Notes under the pieces: generated by a model
The model's database searches: none
Told to the model about the DNA's origin: nothing
Seen by the model: only the letters and a program-made list of their open reading frames with translations
NCBI GenBank assembly: GCA_025352225.1
Contig: JANXTT010000056.1
Span: 1-39,477, forward strand
Direction: 5' to 3'
Source of the DNA: Mucilaginibacter sp.
GTDB taxonomy: Bacteria > Bacteroidota > Bacteroidia > Sphingobacteriales > Sphingobacteriaceae
Length of the DNA stretch: 39,477 bases
Translations under genes and position numbers: made by a program
In this document: piece by piece, positions 1 through 8,280 of the stretch
How positions within the stretch are numbered: position 1 is the stretch's first letter
Layout: every line of letters starts with the position of its first letter

Positions 1-43
1 GCAGTATCATAAAGAAGAGTACAAAACATATCACAAAAATCAT
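1..43 (-). CDS. 5' end of a membrane-anchored protein, truncated by the window edge
   Basis: Fourteen codons are visible from an ATG at 43-41 and read MIFVICFVLFFMIL, an uninterrupted hydrophobic stretch typical of an N-terminal membrane segment. The ATG overlaps the stop codon of the upstream acyltransferase gene by one base (TAATG), the usual sign of translational coupling, so this is probably the next gene of the operon that begins with the CrtI-like desaturase. The product cannot be identified from so little. By context a membrane-anchored glycosyltransferase or carotenoid-modifying enzyme is plausible, but that is inference. Confidence 0.5.
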   Translation of the reverse strand, partial: MIFVICFVLFFMIL

Positions 44-663
44 TATACTATTATTGTTGTTTGATATTGTTTAGTTTCGTGATAATGTTGCTGATAGGCC
101 GCCTGTAGCTCGGTAACCGGAAGGTCAACAGATTTATAACTTTTGAAATAGGTGTAAGCACCCGGTTTTCGGCCTTCAAAATTTTCTATAAAAGTAGCGG
201 CAAAAATATATTGAAATTTACTGGTTGCTTTGTTAATTATCCGGAACACCCCTTTTTCGAATTTTATAACATCAACAAAATTAGAATACAATTTACCTTG
301 TGCGAAGATGACAACCATGTTATCGGAATGGTTTAACAACGATGCCGCATAATCTATTGTATGGAGCATTTGCCTTGAGTTTTTAGCTACCGAAAATGCA
401 CCCAGGTATTTCAAAAAGCTTAATTTTTGCATGGTTTGATCTAATACCATAATGTGGAACTTTTTTTTAAAGTAGATTTTGTTTAAATGATAAAGCAAAA
501 ACCCATCCCACCAACTAAAGTGATTGGACAGCAATAAAATAGCTTCATTATCAGTAAATGTTACTTTATTAAATTCTATACGTTTAAAATGGCGTTTCAG
601 TATCCAGTTGATGTAAATACTAAAAAAACGGGTGATCAGGAAATGAGATTCAGGTTTGATCAT
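43..663 (-). CDS. PlsC-like acyltransferase (first of a tandem pair)
   Basis: This 206-residue protein belongs to the lysophospholipid acyltransferase (PlsC/LPLAT) superfamily. The catalytic HX4D motif is H48 to D53 inside NHFSWWD, and a later FAQG replaces the usual FPEG substrate-binding block. Such enzymes move an acyl chain from acyl-CoA or acyl-ACP to a hydroxyl at the inner membrane. It is shorter than classical PlsC (about 240 residues) and resembles the next gene (same NHFSWWDGF motif at the same residue numbers), so the two are probably paralogues. The ATG at 663 lies 40 bases after the stop of that neighbour. Being last in a CrtI-hydrolase-acyltransferase series, it may acylate a carotenoid or glycolipid rather than lysophosphatidate. 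The substrate is unknown. Confidence 0.8.
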   Translation of the reverse strand: MIKPESHFLITRFFSIYINWILKRHFKRIEFNKVTFTDNEAILLLSNHFSWWDGFLLYHLNKIYFKKKFHIMVLDQTMQKLSFLKYLGAFSVAKNSRQMLHTIDYAASLLNHSDNMVVIFAQGKLYSNFVDVIKFEKGVFRIINKATSKFQYIFAATFIENFEGRKPGAYTYFKSYKSVDLPVTELQAAYQQHYHETKQYQTTIIV

Positions 664-703
664 TTACCGAAGATAAATATTGTAAATGCTATACGCTAAA
701 TAT

Positions 704-1327
704 TTAATGTTCAACATGTACCTGGTTTTTTAAGGCTTGCTGATGGTACGTGTTGATCTTTTCTGCCAAAACATCAAAAGTAACTTCGTTAGCTATACCG
801 CAATCAAACAGGTGGATGTATGCAGACGGTTTTAAGCTCTCAAAATAATCAATCAGCGTGCAAGAATACACAATTTGACAAGGCCCTTTAATATGTTTAA
901 CTAAACGCTCGATACCTTTTTCAACACTCATCTGATTAGTATGGTTCGAAATTAATTCACCCTGAGGAAAAACCACCACAAGGTTTTGAGGATCATTCAA
1001 CAAATCGGCAGCATACCATAGTGATTTCATCATTTCGCGCGTTCCGCGCTCAATTGAGAAGCCACCAAACAAATTAAACAACATTCGTTTCTCCAAATGA
1101 TCATGCTGCATCATAATATACAAATCGCGCTTAAATGTCCAATACGCCAGATAGTTACCAAAAAAGCCATCCCACCAGCTAAAATGATTAGCCAGCAACA
1201 AAACTGAATACCCTTCTTTTGGAGTAAAAGGCATTACCTTGATAGTTTTAAAAGCCTTGCGCATGCGGTAGCGCATGTATAATGCAAACCAGTTACTTAA
1301 TAATTTAATTCTGCGCGCTGGTATCAT
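704..1327 (-). CDS. PlsC-like acyltransferase (second of a tandem pair)
   Basis: This 207-residue LPLAT-superfamily acyltransferase has HX4D at H48-D53 (NHFSWWD) and a second conserved block, FPQGE, that matches the family FPEG motif better than its paralogue does. The N-terminus is basic and amphipathic (MIPARRIKLL), consistent with monotopic membrane attachment. Its ATG at 1327 sits inside the 3' end of the upstream hydrolase gene (23-base overlap), so the two are probably translated in a coupled way. The tandem pair suggests two successive acylations or two acceptors. Lyso-lipid acylation is the family default, but the operon context points to a secondary metabolite or carotenoid ester. 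Confidence 0.82.
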   Translation of the reverse strand: MIPARRIKLLSNWFALYMRYRMRKAFKTIKVMPFTPKEGYSVLLLANHFSWWDGFFGNYLAYWTFKRDLYIMMQHDHLEKRMLFNLFGGFSIERGTREMMKSLWYAADLLNDPQNLVVVFPQGELISNHTNQMSVEKGIERLVKHIKGPCQIVYSCTLIDYFESLKPSAYIHLFDCGIANEVTFDVLAEKINTYHQQALKNQVHVEH

Positions 1328-2141
1328 AAGGCAAATTTACTAAATACGTATCTAAAGCTGCTGTAACCAGCCAATGCCCCATAGGTACCTCATGTACTTC
1401 CGGCTCATCTAACAGATCAATAAATGCCATTACCGGCTTTTTGGGAAACAACAAATCGTCCCTACCAAATATCAACAAGCATTTAATATGATATTGATTA
1501 ATAAGCTGAGCAACGTTTTTCATATCGGGCTGCAAATAACGGATAAGGTTTAGCGTATAAAAAACATCTTCGCGCTTTTTGGCGGTATCAATCTCGTTAT
1601 AAGCAATTGTATATAAGCTATCGTCTATAAGCTTAAACCTTTTTAAAGTTTTAAGTATGGCGGGTACCACCCAATTAGTTTTTACAACTACCTTAAAAAG
1701 AAACCGTCCAATTGTATGATGCTGCAAAAAGGAGAAACCTTTAAAAGCAGCCAAACCATCAGGAGCCATTAATATAATTTCGTCAATTAAATCGGGATAT
1801 TCTTCCAGTAAGATTAAGGCTATATTGGATCCAATTGAATAGGCCATTAACGAAATACGTTGTCTGCCATAAACATTAAACCACTCATCAAGATATGCAC
1901 GAACCATATTTTTGGGCATACCTGCTACTATTTGTTTTTCTGTCCACCCGTCCAATTCACTTTTGCCATGAAAAAAATGATCAAAACCATACACATGGTA
2001 TTTAGTAAGAATAGATTGGCTGAGTACATTAAACTGTTTGCCGGTCATTCCATATCCATGAAAAGCAAGCATGGGCTTTATACCAATGCCATATTCATGA
2101 TAATGTACTTTTCCGAGATTATTTATTTGCAAAAAGCCCAT
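1305..2141 (-). CDS. alpha/beta-fold hydrolase
   Basis: This 278-residue alpha/beta hydrolase has the oxyanion-hole HGYG near residue 29, the nucleophile elbow AYSIGS with S102 (Ala replaces the usual first Gly of GXSXG), the acid in FGRDD near residue 230 and the catalytic His in MGHW near 258. There is no signal peptide, so it is cytoplasmic. I chose the ATG at 2141; a TTG three codons upstream is less likely. It lies 63 bases after the CrtI-like gene and overlaps the next acyltransferase gene. It could be an esterase or thioesterase acting on the same product as the acyltransferases. The exact reaction cannot be read from sequence. Confidence 0.8.
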   Translation of the reverse strand: MGFLQINNLGKVHYHEYGIGIKPMLAFHGYGMTGKQFNVLSQSILTKYHVYGFDHFFHGKSELDGWTEKQIVAGMPKNMVRAYLDEWFNVYGRQRISLMAYSIGSNIALILLEEYPDLIDEIILMAPDGLAAFKGFSFLQHHTIGRFLFKVVVKTNWVVPAILKTLKRFKLIDDSLYTIAYNEIDTAKKREDVFYTLNLIRYLQPDMKNVAQLINQYHIKCLLIFGRDDLLFPKKPVMAFIDLLDEPEVHEVPMGHWLVTAALDTYLVNLPYDTSAQN

Positions 2142-2204
2142 ATACGGCAATATTAAGAATTTGTTGTTAGTTATCGGTTATTACATTATAGCTAATATGC
2201 TAAA

Positions 2205-3680
2205 CTACCCGCCAACCCAATCAGATACAATTTTGGCAGAAAGCAATGCCAACGGAATGCCTCCGCCTGGATGCACGCTCCCCCCGCAAAAATATAGGTT
2301 TTTAATTTTAGATGAACGGTTGGCATGCCTTAAAAAAGCCGAGAACTGCCCATTTGAACTCGTACCATAAATGGAACCCCGGTAAGATGACGTTTTGGAT
2401 TCAATACTTCGCGGATCAAGAATGGATTCGCAATCTATTAACGCTTTGATATCCTCGCCCACTATACGGGACAGTTTTTGAAGGATATTCTCCCTTGCCT
2501 GTTTAATCAAAACATCCCAATCCTGACCAACATTGGCAGGCACATTGATCATTGTAAACCAGTTTTCGCAGCCAGGCGGTGCATCATCGGTTTTAAGTTT
2601 TGAACTGATATTCAGATAAACTGTCGGATCTTTATCAATTGTTTTATGTTTCCAGATGGCATCGAACTCAGTTTCGTAATCGGCACTAAAAAACACATTA
2701 TGCAAATCAAGCTGGCTGAAAGTCTTTTTTATTCCCCAATAAAATATCAGGGCCGAGCTGCTTCGCTCCTGATTCAAAATTTTTGCAGGATGAACTTTAG
2801 GGTGCAATCTGAGTAGTTTATGATAGGTAAAAAAAACATCCATATTAGAAACCAACACGTCGGCCGTTTGCATAGCTCCCCTTACCATTATGCCTTTTAC
2901 CTGGCGTTTTTTAATAACAATTTCATCAACAGGCGAATTATAATTGAACTTCACACCAATCGATTTTGCCAGATCAACCAATGCTGTAGTGATGCTATAC
3001 ATTCCGTTTTCGGGGAAATAAGCACCAAAAAACTGTTCCAAATGTGGAATTACGTTTAATGTTGCCGGCGCTAGGTATGGATTTGAACCATTATAAGTAG
3101 CATAGCGGTTAAAAAACTGAACCATCCGCTTATCAACAAATAAGCTTTGATTAGCCTGATTCATGGTGCGAAAAGCATCGATCTGCGAAAAGCAGAAGAG
3201 TGATTTAAGCGTCCGCCAGCTTAAATAAGTTTTTACCCGGTGAAGTGACTTTTCTAAAAAAACGTGATGGGTAATATCATAAATAATTTTGCTTTTTTTA
3301 AAATATCGACTAACAGCGCGCGCATCATCATTGGTTTTTTGAGTAACCTCCCGGGCTAACTTATCCTGGTCAGCGTGCGCTGTTAGTTGCGTTCCATCCG
3401 GATAAAAATACTGACAAAGTATGTCCAACTTTTTATATCGAAATTCCTTTTGAGATTGCCTACCCGCCAGCTCAAAAAGTTCATCCACATATTGCGGCAT
3501 CGTGAACAAACTTGGCCCGGCATCAAAACGATAGTTGTTAAAACTGAACTCCGAAAGTTTCCCTCCCGGATAGCTGTTAGCCTCAAAAACTTCAACCTCG
3601 TAACCTTTGGCTGCCAAACGTATAGCCGTGGCTATTCCGGCTATTCCGGCACCTATAATGATGGCATGTGGTTGAGGCAT
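2205..3680 (-). CDS. CrtI-family carotenoid (phytoene-type) desaturase
   Basis: This 491-residue FAD-dependent oxidoreductase has an N-terminal Rossmann dinucleotide motif GAGIAG (10-15), the adenine-ribose acidic residue E33 in FEANSYPGGK, and the C-terminal CrtI signature YFCGGSVHPGGGIPLAL (about 463-480), which is diagnostic of the phytoene desaturase/CrtD/CrtN family. These enzymes insert double bonds into polyene chains at the membrane. The ATG at 3680 puts the dinucleotide fold at the usual place. No crtB or crtY is adjacent, so this may be a tailoring desaturase such as a CrtD-type enzyme rather than the primary phytoene desaturase. It is first in the minus-strand series that includes the hydrolase and the two acyltransferases. 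Confidence 0.85.
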   Translation of the reverse strand: MPQPHAIIIGAGIAGIATAIRLAAKGYEVEVFEANSYPGGKLSEFSFNNYRFDAGPSLFTMPQYVDELFELAGRQSQKEFRYKKLDILCQYFYPDGTQLTAHADQDKLAREVTQKTNDDARAVSRYFKKSKIIYDITHHVFLEKSLHRVKTYLSWRTLKSLFCFSQIDAFRTMNQANQSLFVDKRMVQFFNRYATYNGSNPYLAPATLNVIPHLEQFFGAYFPENGMYSITTALVDLAKSIGVKFNYNSPVDEIVIKKRQVKGIMVRGAMQTADVLVSNMDVFFTYHKLLRLHPKVHPAKILNQERSSSALIFYWGIKKTFSQLDLHNVFFSADYETEFDAIWKHKTIDKDPTVYLNISSKLKTDDAPPGCENWFTMINVPANVGQDWDVLIKQARENILQKLSRIVGEDIKALIDCESILDPRSIESKTSSYRGSIYGTSSNGQFSAFLRHANRSSKIKNLYFCGGSVHPGGGIPLALLSAKIVSDWVGG

Positions 3681-3700
3681 TCGCAAATATATTCCATAAC

Positions 3701-3731
3701 AAACAAAAAAGCAGAACCATTCCAGTTCTGC
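3701..3731 (-). terminator. rho-independent terminator, minus strand
   Basis: On the minus strand GCAGAAC and GTTCTGC form a perfect 7-bp stem with a 7-base loop (3711-3731), followed at once by TTTTTTGTTT (3710-3701). It would end transcription coming from the M1 peptidase gene, about 150 bases beyond that gene's stop and just before the desaturase gene. Confidence 0.7.
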
Positions 3732-3766
3732 TAACTATTTCTTCCTGTTATTTTTACTGAGTTTAT

Positions 3767-3864
3767 TTACCACGAAGTTAACTTCGTCCCACGGATCATA
3801 CCCGTTTCAATTAACAACTGGGTCCATGGCATATAGCTACTACAGGTCTACCTTCAAATTTCAA
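3767..3864 (-). pseudogene. decayed fragment of a DJ-1/PfpI family gene
   Basis: Between the M1 peptidase stop and the terminator, the minus strand reads EGRPVVAICHGP (frame ending near 3813) and then, after a one-base shift, QLLIETGMIRGTKLTSW ending at 3770. Joined, these match the nucleophile-elbow region of DJ-1/PfpI proteins (type-1 glutamine amidotransferase-like), where ICHGP carries the catalytic Cys-His and is followed by LLIE-G---GR-LTSW. Restoring one C in the CCC run at the shift gives a continuous reading. Both ends are missing: a TGA stands just upstream of the fragment and a TAA directly after TSW. I infer a degraded remnant of about 32 codons with no function. Confidence 0.72.
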
Positions 3865-3877
3865 TCAGGTCAAGTTC

Positions 3878-5863
3878 TTATTTTTTCCAGGTATTGTTAT
3901 CCTGGTTAAAATCAGGCAGAAGATGGTCTGGGTCAATTGTCACAGATTTTAATTCTTCGGTAGATGGATAAGTAAATGTCCAACTGGTATTACGTTCCCA
4001 AATTTCAACCGGGAGCTTTAACCTTTCAACCTTGCCTTTTACCGTTTTGATTTCGATTGTTACAGGCATAACCATTTTATCGTTGTTGACAATTGTTATC
4101 AGCGCGCCTTTTGATGGGTCATTATCAACATAATTTACACCACTTACAGCCTGATCAAGTCGCCAGTTGTTTATAAACCAGCCACGCCAAAACCAACTTA
4201 GGTCTTCGCCACCAACATTTTCCATCGTACGGAAAAAATCGTCGGGTGCAGGGTGTTTAAAAGCCCATCGGTCAATATACGTTCTAAAGGCCAGGTCAAA
4301 TCTTTCCGGCCCTAAAATTTGCTCACGCAGTAAACTTAAACCCAAATTTGGCTTAAAGTATAATAATGCCCCAATATGTGTCTCCTTCATGTTTTCGGGA
4401 GTACTTAATATAGGTTCAAAAGCCGGATTAGTATAATATGCGCCCATCCTGCTCTTATCAACGGCACCACCCTTATATTCACCATTATTGAAATTGTCGG
4501 TAGAGAATGTATTTATAAAAGTATTGAACCCTTCGTCCATCCAACCATATAACCGCTCGTTAGAGCCTACTATCATAGGAAACCAGGTGTGTCCAAATTC
4601 ATGATCGTTCACCCCCCAAAGCGCCTTCCCTTTTGAGTTTAACCCGCAAAAAACAAGGCCAGGGTACTCCATACCACCAACAATACCAGCCACGGCGGTA
4701 GCAGCCGGGTATGGAAATTCGAACCATTTTTTAGAGTTATATTCAATTGATTTTTTTATGTATTCGGTTGATCTTCCCCAAGCTCTGTCCCCTTTACTTT
4801 CTACCGGATAGGCTGATATTGCGATGCATTTTTTCCGGCTGGGTAAATCCACTTTGGCCGCATCAACAATAAATGCAGCCGAGGAGCCCCATGAGGCGTC
4901 GCGTGCATTTTTTAACTTGAACCGCCATGTTAATTCGGCCTTGCCCGCCCGCCGTGAATTTGTATCTGTAACCTCGCTGGGGGTACGTATCATCACTGTT
5001 TCTTCGCTTTTTGCTGCTTCGGCCCAGCGTTTTTGCTGCTCAATAGTATATACCTCCTGCGGGTTTTGCAATTCTCCGGAGCATAATACAATATGATTTG
5101 CAGGTACAGTAATATTTAAATCGAAATCGCCATATTCTAAATAAAACTCCCCGGCGCCTGTGTAAGGCAAGGTATTCCAGCCGGCTAAATCATCATATAC
5201 ACACATACGGGGATACCATTGGGCAACTGTAAATATTTTTCCATTTTTAGTTTGCGCTATTCCCATCCGATCTGACCCATAGTCGGGCGAAATAAAGGAA
5301 TATTCGATTTGCAATTTAAGCTGGCCACCATCTGCTGGTAACTCCCTAGGTAAAAAAACCTGCATCCGGGTATCGTTAATCAGATATTTAAGTGCGGTAC
5401 CATTTAATAATAATTTTACTGCTTTTATTTTAAAACCAGCATCAAAACTTTGACCATGCCCCGCGTTCCTACTACCTTCTACTGGTACAATGTTGGACCC
5501 ACGCGAATCAAGTTTAAAAATATTCTGATCCAACTGCATCCATATAAAAGAAAGCTTATCAGGGCTATTATTGGTATAAGTTAGCACTTCGCTGCCAGTA
5601 ATTTCGTTGGCCTGTTCATTTAACCGGGCATTTAATATATAATCGGCCCTATTTTGCCAATATTTATGGCCTGGTTGCCCCCCTGCAGAACGATATTCGT
5701 TTCCATTTTTAGTATAGAAGCCCGGGGCAAAAGCATCATGATATTTATAGTTTGTAACTATACTATCTGTAGAAGGTGGCTGAGGCCTCCGTTGAGCATC
5801 ACTTTCACTAATTATTCCTACGCACAAAGCCAATGTGCCAGCTGCAATTAATCTATAATTCAT
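3878..5863 (-). CDS. secreted M1-family zinc metallopeptidase
   Basis: This 661-residue gluzincin aminopeptidase has a signal peptide over residues 1-23 (MNYRLIAAG... ending ESDAQ) and an N-terminal beta domain. The exopeptidase motif is GGMEYPG (about 396-402, replacing GXMEN), and the zinc site is HEFGH (421-425) followed 18 residues later by the third ligand E444 in WMDEGFN. It probably trims peptides in the periplasm or at the cell surface. The ATG at 5863 starts the signal peptide; an in-frame TTG at 5890 would add nine residues before it and is unlikely. The gene stands alone on the minus strand, with a DJ-1/PfpI remnant and a terminator downstream. Confidence 0.9.
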   Translation of the reverse strand: MNYRLIAAGTLALCVGIISESDAQRRPQPPSTDSIVTNYKYHDAFAPGFYTKNGNEYRSAGGQPGHKYWQNRADYILNARLNEQANEITGSEVLTYTNNSPDKLSFIWMQLDQNIFKLDSRGSNIVPVEGSRNAGHGQSFDAGFKIKAVKLLLNGTALKYLINDTRMQVFLPRELPADGGQLKLQIEYSFISPDYGSDRMGIAQTKNGKIFTVAQWYPRMCVYDDLAGWNTLPYTGAGEFYLEYGDFDLNITVPANHIVLCSGELQNPQEVYTIEQQKRWAEAAKSEETVMIRTPSEVTDTNSRRAGKAELTWRFKLKNARDASWGSSAAFIVDAAKVDLPSRKKCIAISAYPVESKGDRAWGRSTEYIKKSIEYNSKKWFEFPYPAATAVAGIVGGMEYPGLVFCGLNSKGKALWGVNDHEFGHTWFPMIVGSNERLYGWMDEGFNTFINTFSTDNFNNGEYKGGAVDKSRMGAYYTNPAFEPILSTPENMKETHIGALLYFKPNLGLSLLREQILGPERFDLAFRTYIDRWAFKHPAPDDFFRTMENVGGEDLSWFWRGWFINNWRLDQAVSGVNYVDNDPSKGALITIVNNDKMVMPVTIEIKTVKGKVERLKLPVEIWERNTSWTFTYPSTEELKSVTIDPDHLLPDFNQDNNTWKK

Positions 5864-5931
5864 CAATGTATTTATATTAAAAAAAATCAATAAACAATTT
5901 AAACGCTAGGGGCAAAATATAGTTTTAGCAA

Positions 5932-6282
5932 TTAATGATTTAAAAAGTGCTCCGTATAAATAGCTTCGTCAAAACCAAAAAACAAAAAACCATCAGCCTC
6001 AATTACCGGCCGTTTAATCATACTGGTTTTTTGTTGCAACAGGGCTAATGCTTTTTCTTTATCGGTAATGGTTTCTTTAATCGACGGATCTAATTGTTTC
6101 CAGGTAAGCCCCTGCTTATTTAAAAACCGCTCATACCCTACCTTGCTGTTCCATTCTGCCAGCTTTTGGGGCGTAACACCATTTTTTTTGAAGTCCTGAA
6201 ATTCATAACTGATACTATTGGCCTTAAACCAATCCAAAGCCTTTTTAACTGTATTACAATTAGGGATACCGTATACTTTCAT
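5932..6282 (-). CDS. ArsC/Spx-family thioredoxin-fold protein (YffB-like)
   Basis: This 116-residue protein of the ArsC/Spx family opens with VYGIPNCNTVKKALDW, where the single Cys of the family motif (C9) precedes helix 1. It continues with the conserved F--KKNGV, a central FLNKQG and a C-terminal IKRPVIE--GFLFFGFDE. The second Cys of Spx CXXC is absent (CNTV), which fits the YffB-like arsenate-reductase-related group better than the RNA-polymerase-binding Spx regulators. The real substrate of YffB-like proteins is not established. It follows pth by 8 bases on the same strand, so the two are likely co-transcribed. Confidence 0.82.
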   Translation of the reverse strand: MKVYGIPNCNTVKKALDWFKANSISYEFQDFKKNGVTPQKLAEWNSKVGYERFLNKQGLTWKQLDPSIKETITDKEKALALLQQKTSMIKRPVIEADGFLFFGFDEAIYTEHFLNH

Positions 6283-6290
6283 CTATGTAA

Positions 6291-6851
6291 TTATTTATTA
6301 AAGCGCGTCATTGTAAGTTCTGTACCCACTGTGGCAAAGCTCTTTATCATTTCGATAGAGCGATCTATTAACGCTGGCAGTTCGGGCAACTCGTCCTTGT
6401 TAAAGCCATCAAGTACATAGTCAACCTGGCGGCCCTTGGGGAAATCGTCTCCGATACCGAAGCGTAACCGGGCATAGTTATTATTACCTAAAGTAATTTC
6501 GATATGCTTTAAGCCATTATGGCCTGCAGCGCTTCCTTTGGGTTTTAACCGAAGTGTACCCAACGGCAATGCCAGGTCGTCAACCAATACCAAAACGTTC
6601 TCGATGGGTATCTTGAGTTCATTCATCCAATACCTTAAAGCGTTGCCGCTGAGGTTCATGTAAGTGGTAGGCTTTATTAAATGCAGCGTGCGCCCTTTAT
6701 GCTTCACTTCGGTATAATAAGCCAGGCGCATATTGATAAACTTTTCGTTCTCTTCCTTAACCAGTTTATCCAATATCATAAAACCGATATTATGCCTGGT
6801 ATCGGCATACTCGGGACCAATGTTGCCTAAACCAACGATCAGGTATTTCAT
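6291..6851 (-). CDS. pth: peptidyl-tRNA hydrolase
   Basis: This 186-residue bacterial Pth cleaves the ester bond of peptidyl-tRNA released from stalled ribosomes, recycling tRNA in the cytoplasm. Family landmarks are [19 protein letters not shown] at the N-terminus (conserved Asn and catalytic His in TRHN), [20 protein letters not shown] and [13 protein letters not shown]. Length is normal. The ArsC/Spx-like gene follows 8 bases downstream. A TATATTTG hexamer-type -7 element ends only 8 bases before the ATG. Confidence 0.97.
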   Translation of the reverse strand: MKYLIVGLGNIGPEYADTRHNIGFMILDKLVKEENEKFINMRLAYYTEVKHKGRTLHLIKPTTYMNLSGNALRYWMNELKIPIENVLVLVDDLALPLGTLRLKPKGSAAGHNGLKHIEITLGNNNYARLRFGIGDDFPKGRQVDYVLDGFNKDELPELPALIDRSIEMIKSFATVGTELTMTRFNK

Positions 6852-6859
6852 ACTGGCAA

Positions 6860-6867
6860 CAAATATA
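6860..6867 (-). promoter_or_regulatory. possible -7 element of pth
   Basis: The minus strand reads TATATTTG, an exact match to the Bacteroidota -7 consensus TAnnTTTG, ending 8 bases before the pth start. No convincing TTTG -33 box lies at normal spacing, so the call is weak. If real, the 5' leader would be almost absent. Confidence 0.35.
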
Positions 6868-6936
6868 GTTTTTTGGTGGGATTAAGGATAAAAGATCAAG
6901 GGTGAAGGATTATTTCCTTTTTCCAAGGTAGCTATT

Positions 6937-7172
6937 TTAAAACAATTCATCTTTGGCAACACCTAAATATGATGATACCTCATTTAGGATTGAAGATAAT
7001 GTACCGATTTTTAAAGGATCGTGATTGGGAATAGTAATATGATGACTACCTTTTTATCTTTTAGCGTTAACCGGATGTGGCTCCCGTTTTGTCTGACAAC
7101 TTCGTATCCATAACTGGATAAATGTTTTACTAAATCTTGTCCGGAAAAATTTCTTGATAATTTGGCAACCAT
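6937..7172 (-). pseudogene. hicA: hicA mRNA-interferase toxin, frameshifted
   Basis: The ATG at 7172 directly follows the hicB stop (TAAATG). The frame begins MVAKLSRNFSGQDLVKHL and reaches VRQNGSHIRLTLKDKK, which is the HicA fold with its catalytic His in GSH. It then runs out of frame after AAAAAG and stops at 7011 (53 codons). Reading one base back gives GSHHITIPNHDPLKIGTL and on to a stop at 6937, completing a normal HicA of 78 residues. The toxin is therefore broken by a single missing base in an A/G run, unless a -1 ribosomal slip at AAA-AAG restores it. HicA degrades mRNA when intact. Inactivation would leave hicB as an orphan antitoxin. Confidence 0.82.
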
Positions 7173-7382
7173 TTAGATGGTGATTATTTCCTCTTTAACT
7201 AAATGCAACCGGATAATTTTGGGAATATTTACATCATCATCATAATGGCAATGCACAGCTTCCCTGATATTTGCCTTCAGCTCATCCATAGTGTCTGCCT
7301 CAGTAAAGATAGCCTCACCCAGTGCCCTTGCGGTATAACCGCCCTCTATAGCTTCTTCAACTAAAAAGAAAAGTTCATTCAT
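7173..7382 (-). CDS. hicB: HicB-like antitoxin
   Basis: This 69-residue protein has the partial RNase-H-like fold of HicB antitoxins: MNELFFLVEEAIEGGYTARALG, then an IFTEADTMDELKANIREAV helix with the typical -T-DEL---I-EAV pattern, and a C-terminal RLHLVKEE strand. It should bind and neutralise HicA. I chose the ATG at 7382; the longer reading to 7442 adds a hydrophobic stretch (LLTILYFICV) unlike the family. The gene abuts hicA with no gap. Because hicA is frameshifted, the antitoxin may persist as a remnant or as a regulator. An exact -7 element TATATTTG lies 5 bases upstream. Confidence 0.75.
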   Translation of the reverse strand: MNELFFLVEEAIEGGYTARALGEAIFTEADTMDELKANIREAVHCHYDDDVNIPKIIRLHLVKEEIITI

Positions 7383-7387
7383 AATAC

Positions 7388-7395
7388 CAAATATA
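7388..7395 (-). promoter_or_regulatory. possible -7 element of hicBA
   Basis: TATATTTG on the minus strand matches TAnnTTTG exactly and ends 5 bases before the chosen hicB ATG, implying a leaderless or near-leaderless transcript. The upstream -33 region holds only a TTTT-like box, so the promoter is tentative. Confidence 0.4.
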
Positions 7396-7442
7396 ACTTT
7401 TTTAACGCATATAAAATACAGTATAGTTAAAAGTTTAAACAC

Positions 7443-8204
7443 TTATTTTACTTTTTCGAAATATTTTCCGGTAAATTTATAGGTGATATTTTTGTGGGTA
7501 ACTGAGCCTTTGTGATCAACTACTGGCAATTTTATAATATTTGCATTGTTATCAAATTGAATGCTTGGCCTTACTTTCCAATCTACAACAGAAGCAAAAT
7601 TATAATCGTAATAAAGTTTGTTGTGCATGCCTGATTGCGTTTTGATCAATTGTATGTCGTTTTTTAATTTGCCATTTTCTATACCAAAGATTTGTATCCC
7701 ATTTCCGCAATCTTTAGTAGAATAAACACCGGAATAAGTCGCTAGATAATAAGTTTTTCTGTTGGCTTTTAGTGTGTAAATATTGGGATAATAATAACTT
7801 GGTTCGCCCTCTTTACGTTCGATATTAAATAACATTACTTTATCTCCAACTTTGTATTGAAACAAGCTGTTAAAATCATGCATCGTTCCGCCCTCCCAAG
7901 TATCCCAAGAGTAAATCCGAAATAAACCATCTTCTGAACTGGATATGTAAATCTTTGGTAACAACGTTTGAAACTTTTGGCTAATAGTAAAAGGATATTT
8001 GATGGCATAATATTTTAATTTCTTTTCAAATAGCTCATTTGCAGCCGCCAATGAATCGCCAACAGCGTCCGAACCGCGATTCCAATATTCAATACGTTTA
8101 TACGCTTTTAATAAATCAGCTTCAATCATTTTGGGCGTTGTGCTTTGAGCAAATGAGTTAAACGATAAAAACCACATCAAAAGGATCAGTCTAATTGCTT
8201 TCAT
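7443..8204 (-). CDS. secreted protein of unknown function
   Basis: I do not recognise this 253-residue protein. It has a clear signal peptide (MKAIRLILLMWFLSFNSFAQ, cleavage after FAQ), so it is exported to the periplasm or beyond. The mature part is a mix of short beta strands rich in aromatic and Lys residues with no catalytic motif I can name. It contains YRIYSWDTWEGG-like aromatic stretches (FRIYSWDTWEGGTMHDF) and two Tyr-rich strands. The gene has its own ATG at 8204 and is separated from asd by a terminator, so it is probably transcribed on its own. It ends 61 bases before the hicB start. Confidence 0.7.
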   Translation of the reverse strand: MKAIRLILLMWFLSFNSFAQSTTPKMIEADLLKAYKRIEYWNRGSDAVGDSLAAANELFEKKLKYYAIKYPFTISQKFQTLLPKIYISSSEDGLFRIYSWDTWEGGTMHDFNSLFQYKVGDKVMLFNIERKEGEPSYYYPNIYTLKANRKTYYLATYSGVYSTKDCGNGIQIFGIENGKLKNDIQLIKTQSGMHNKLYYDYNFASVVDWKVRPSIQFDNNANIIKLPVVDHKGSVTHKNITYKFTGKYFEKVK

Positions 8205-8220
8205 TGGTTAAATTAGTAGA

Positions 8221-8258
8221 TGAAATAAAAATAGGGATAACCTTTCGATCATCCCTAT
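8221..8258 (-). terminator. rho-independent terminator after asd
   Basis: ATAGGGAT (8231-8238) and ATCCCTAT (8251-8258) form a perfect 8-bp stem around a 12-base loop. On the minus strand the hairpin is followed by TTTTATTT. It lies about 20 bases beyond the asd stop and so should end the asd transcript. Confidence 0.65.
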
Positions 8259-8280
8259 CATATAATTAAATAATTAATGC

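Noticed and set aside
3772..3787. Perfect 16-base palindrome ACGAAGTTAACTTCGT, looking like an operator
   Set aside because: It falls inside the DJ-1/PfpI remnant and reads T-K-L-T-S there, so it is explained by former coding sequence. No promoter is placed with it.
7383..7442. Longer start for hicB giving 89 residues
   Set aside because: The extra residues are hydrophobic and unlike HicB, and the region contains the likely -7 box.
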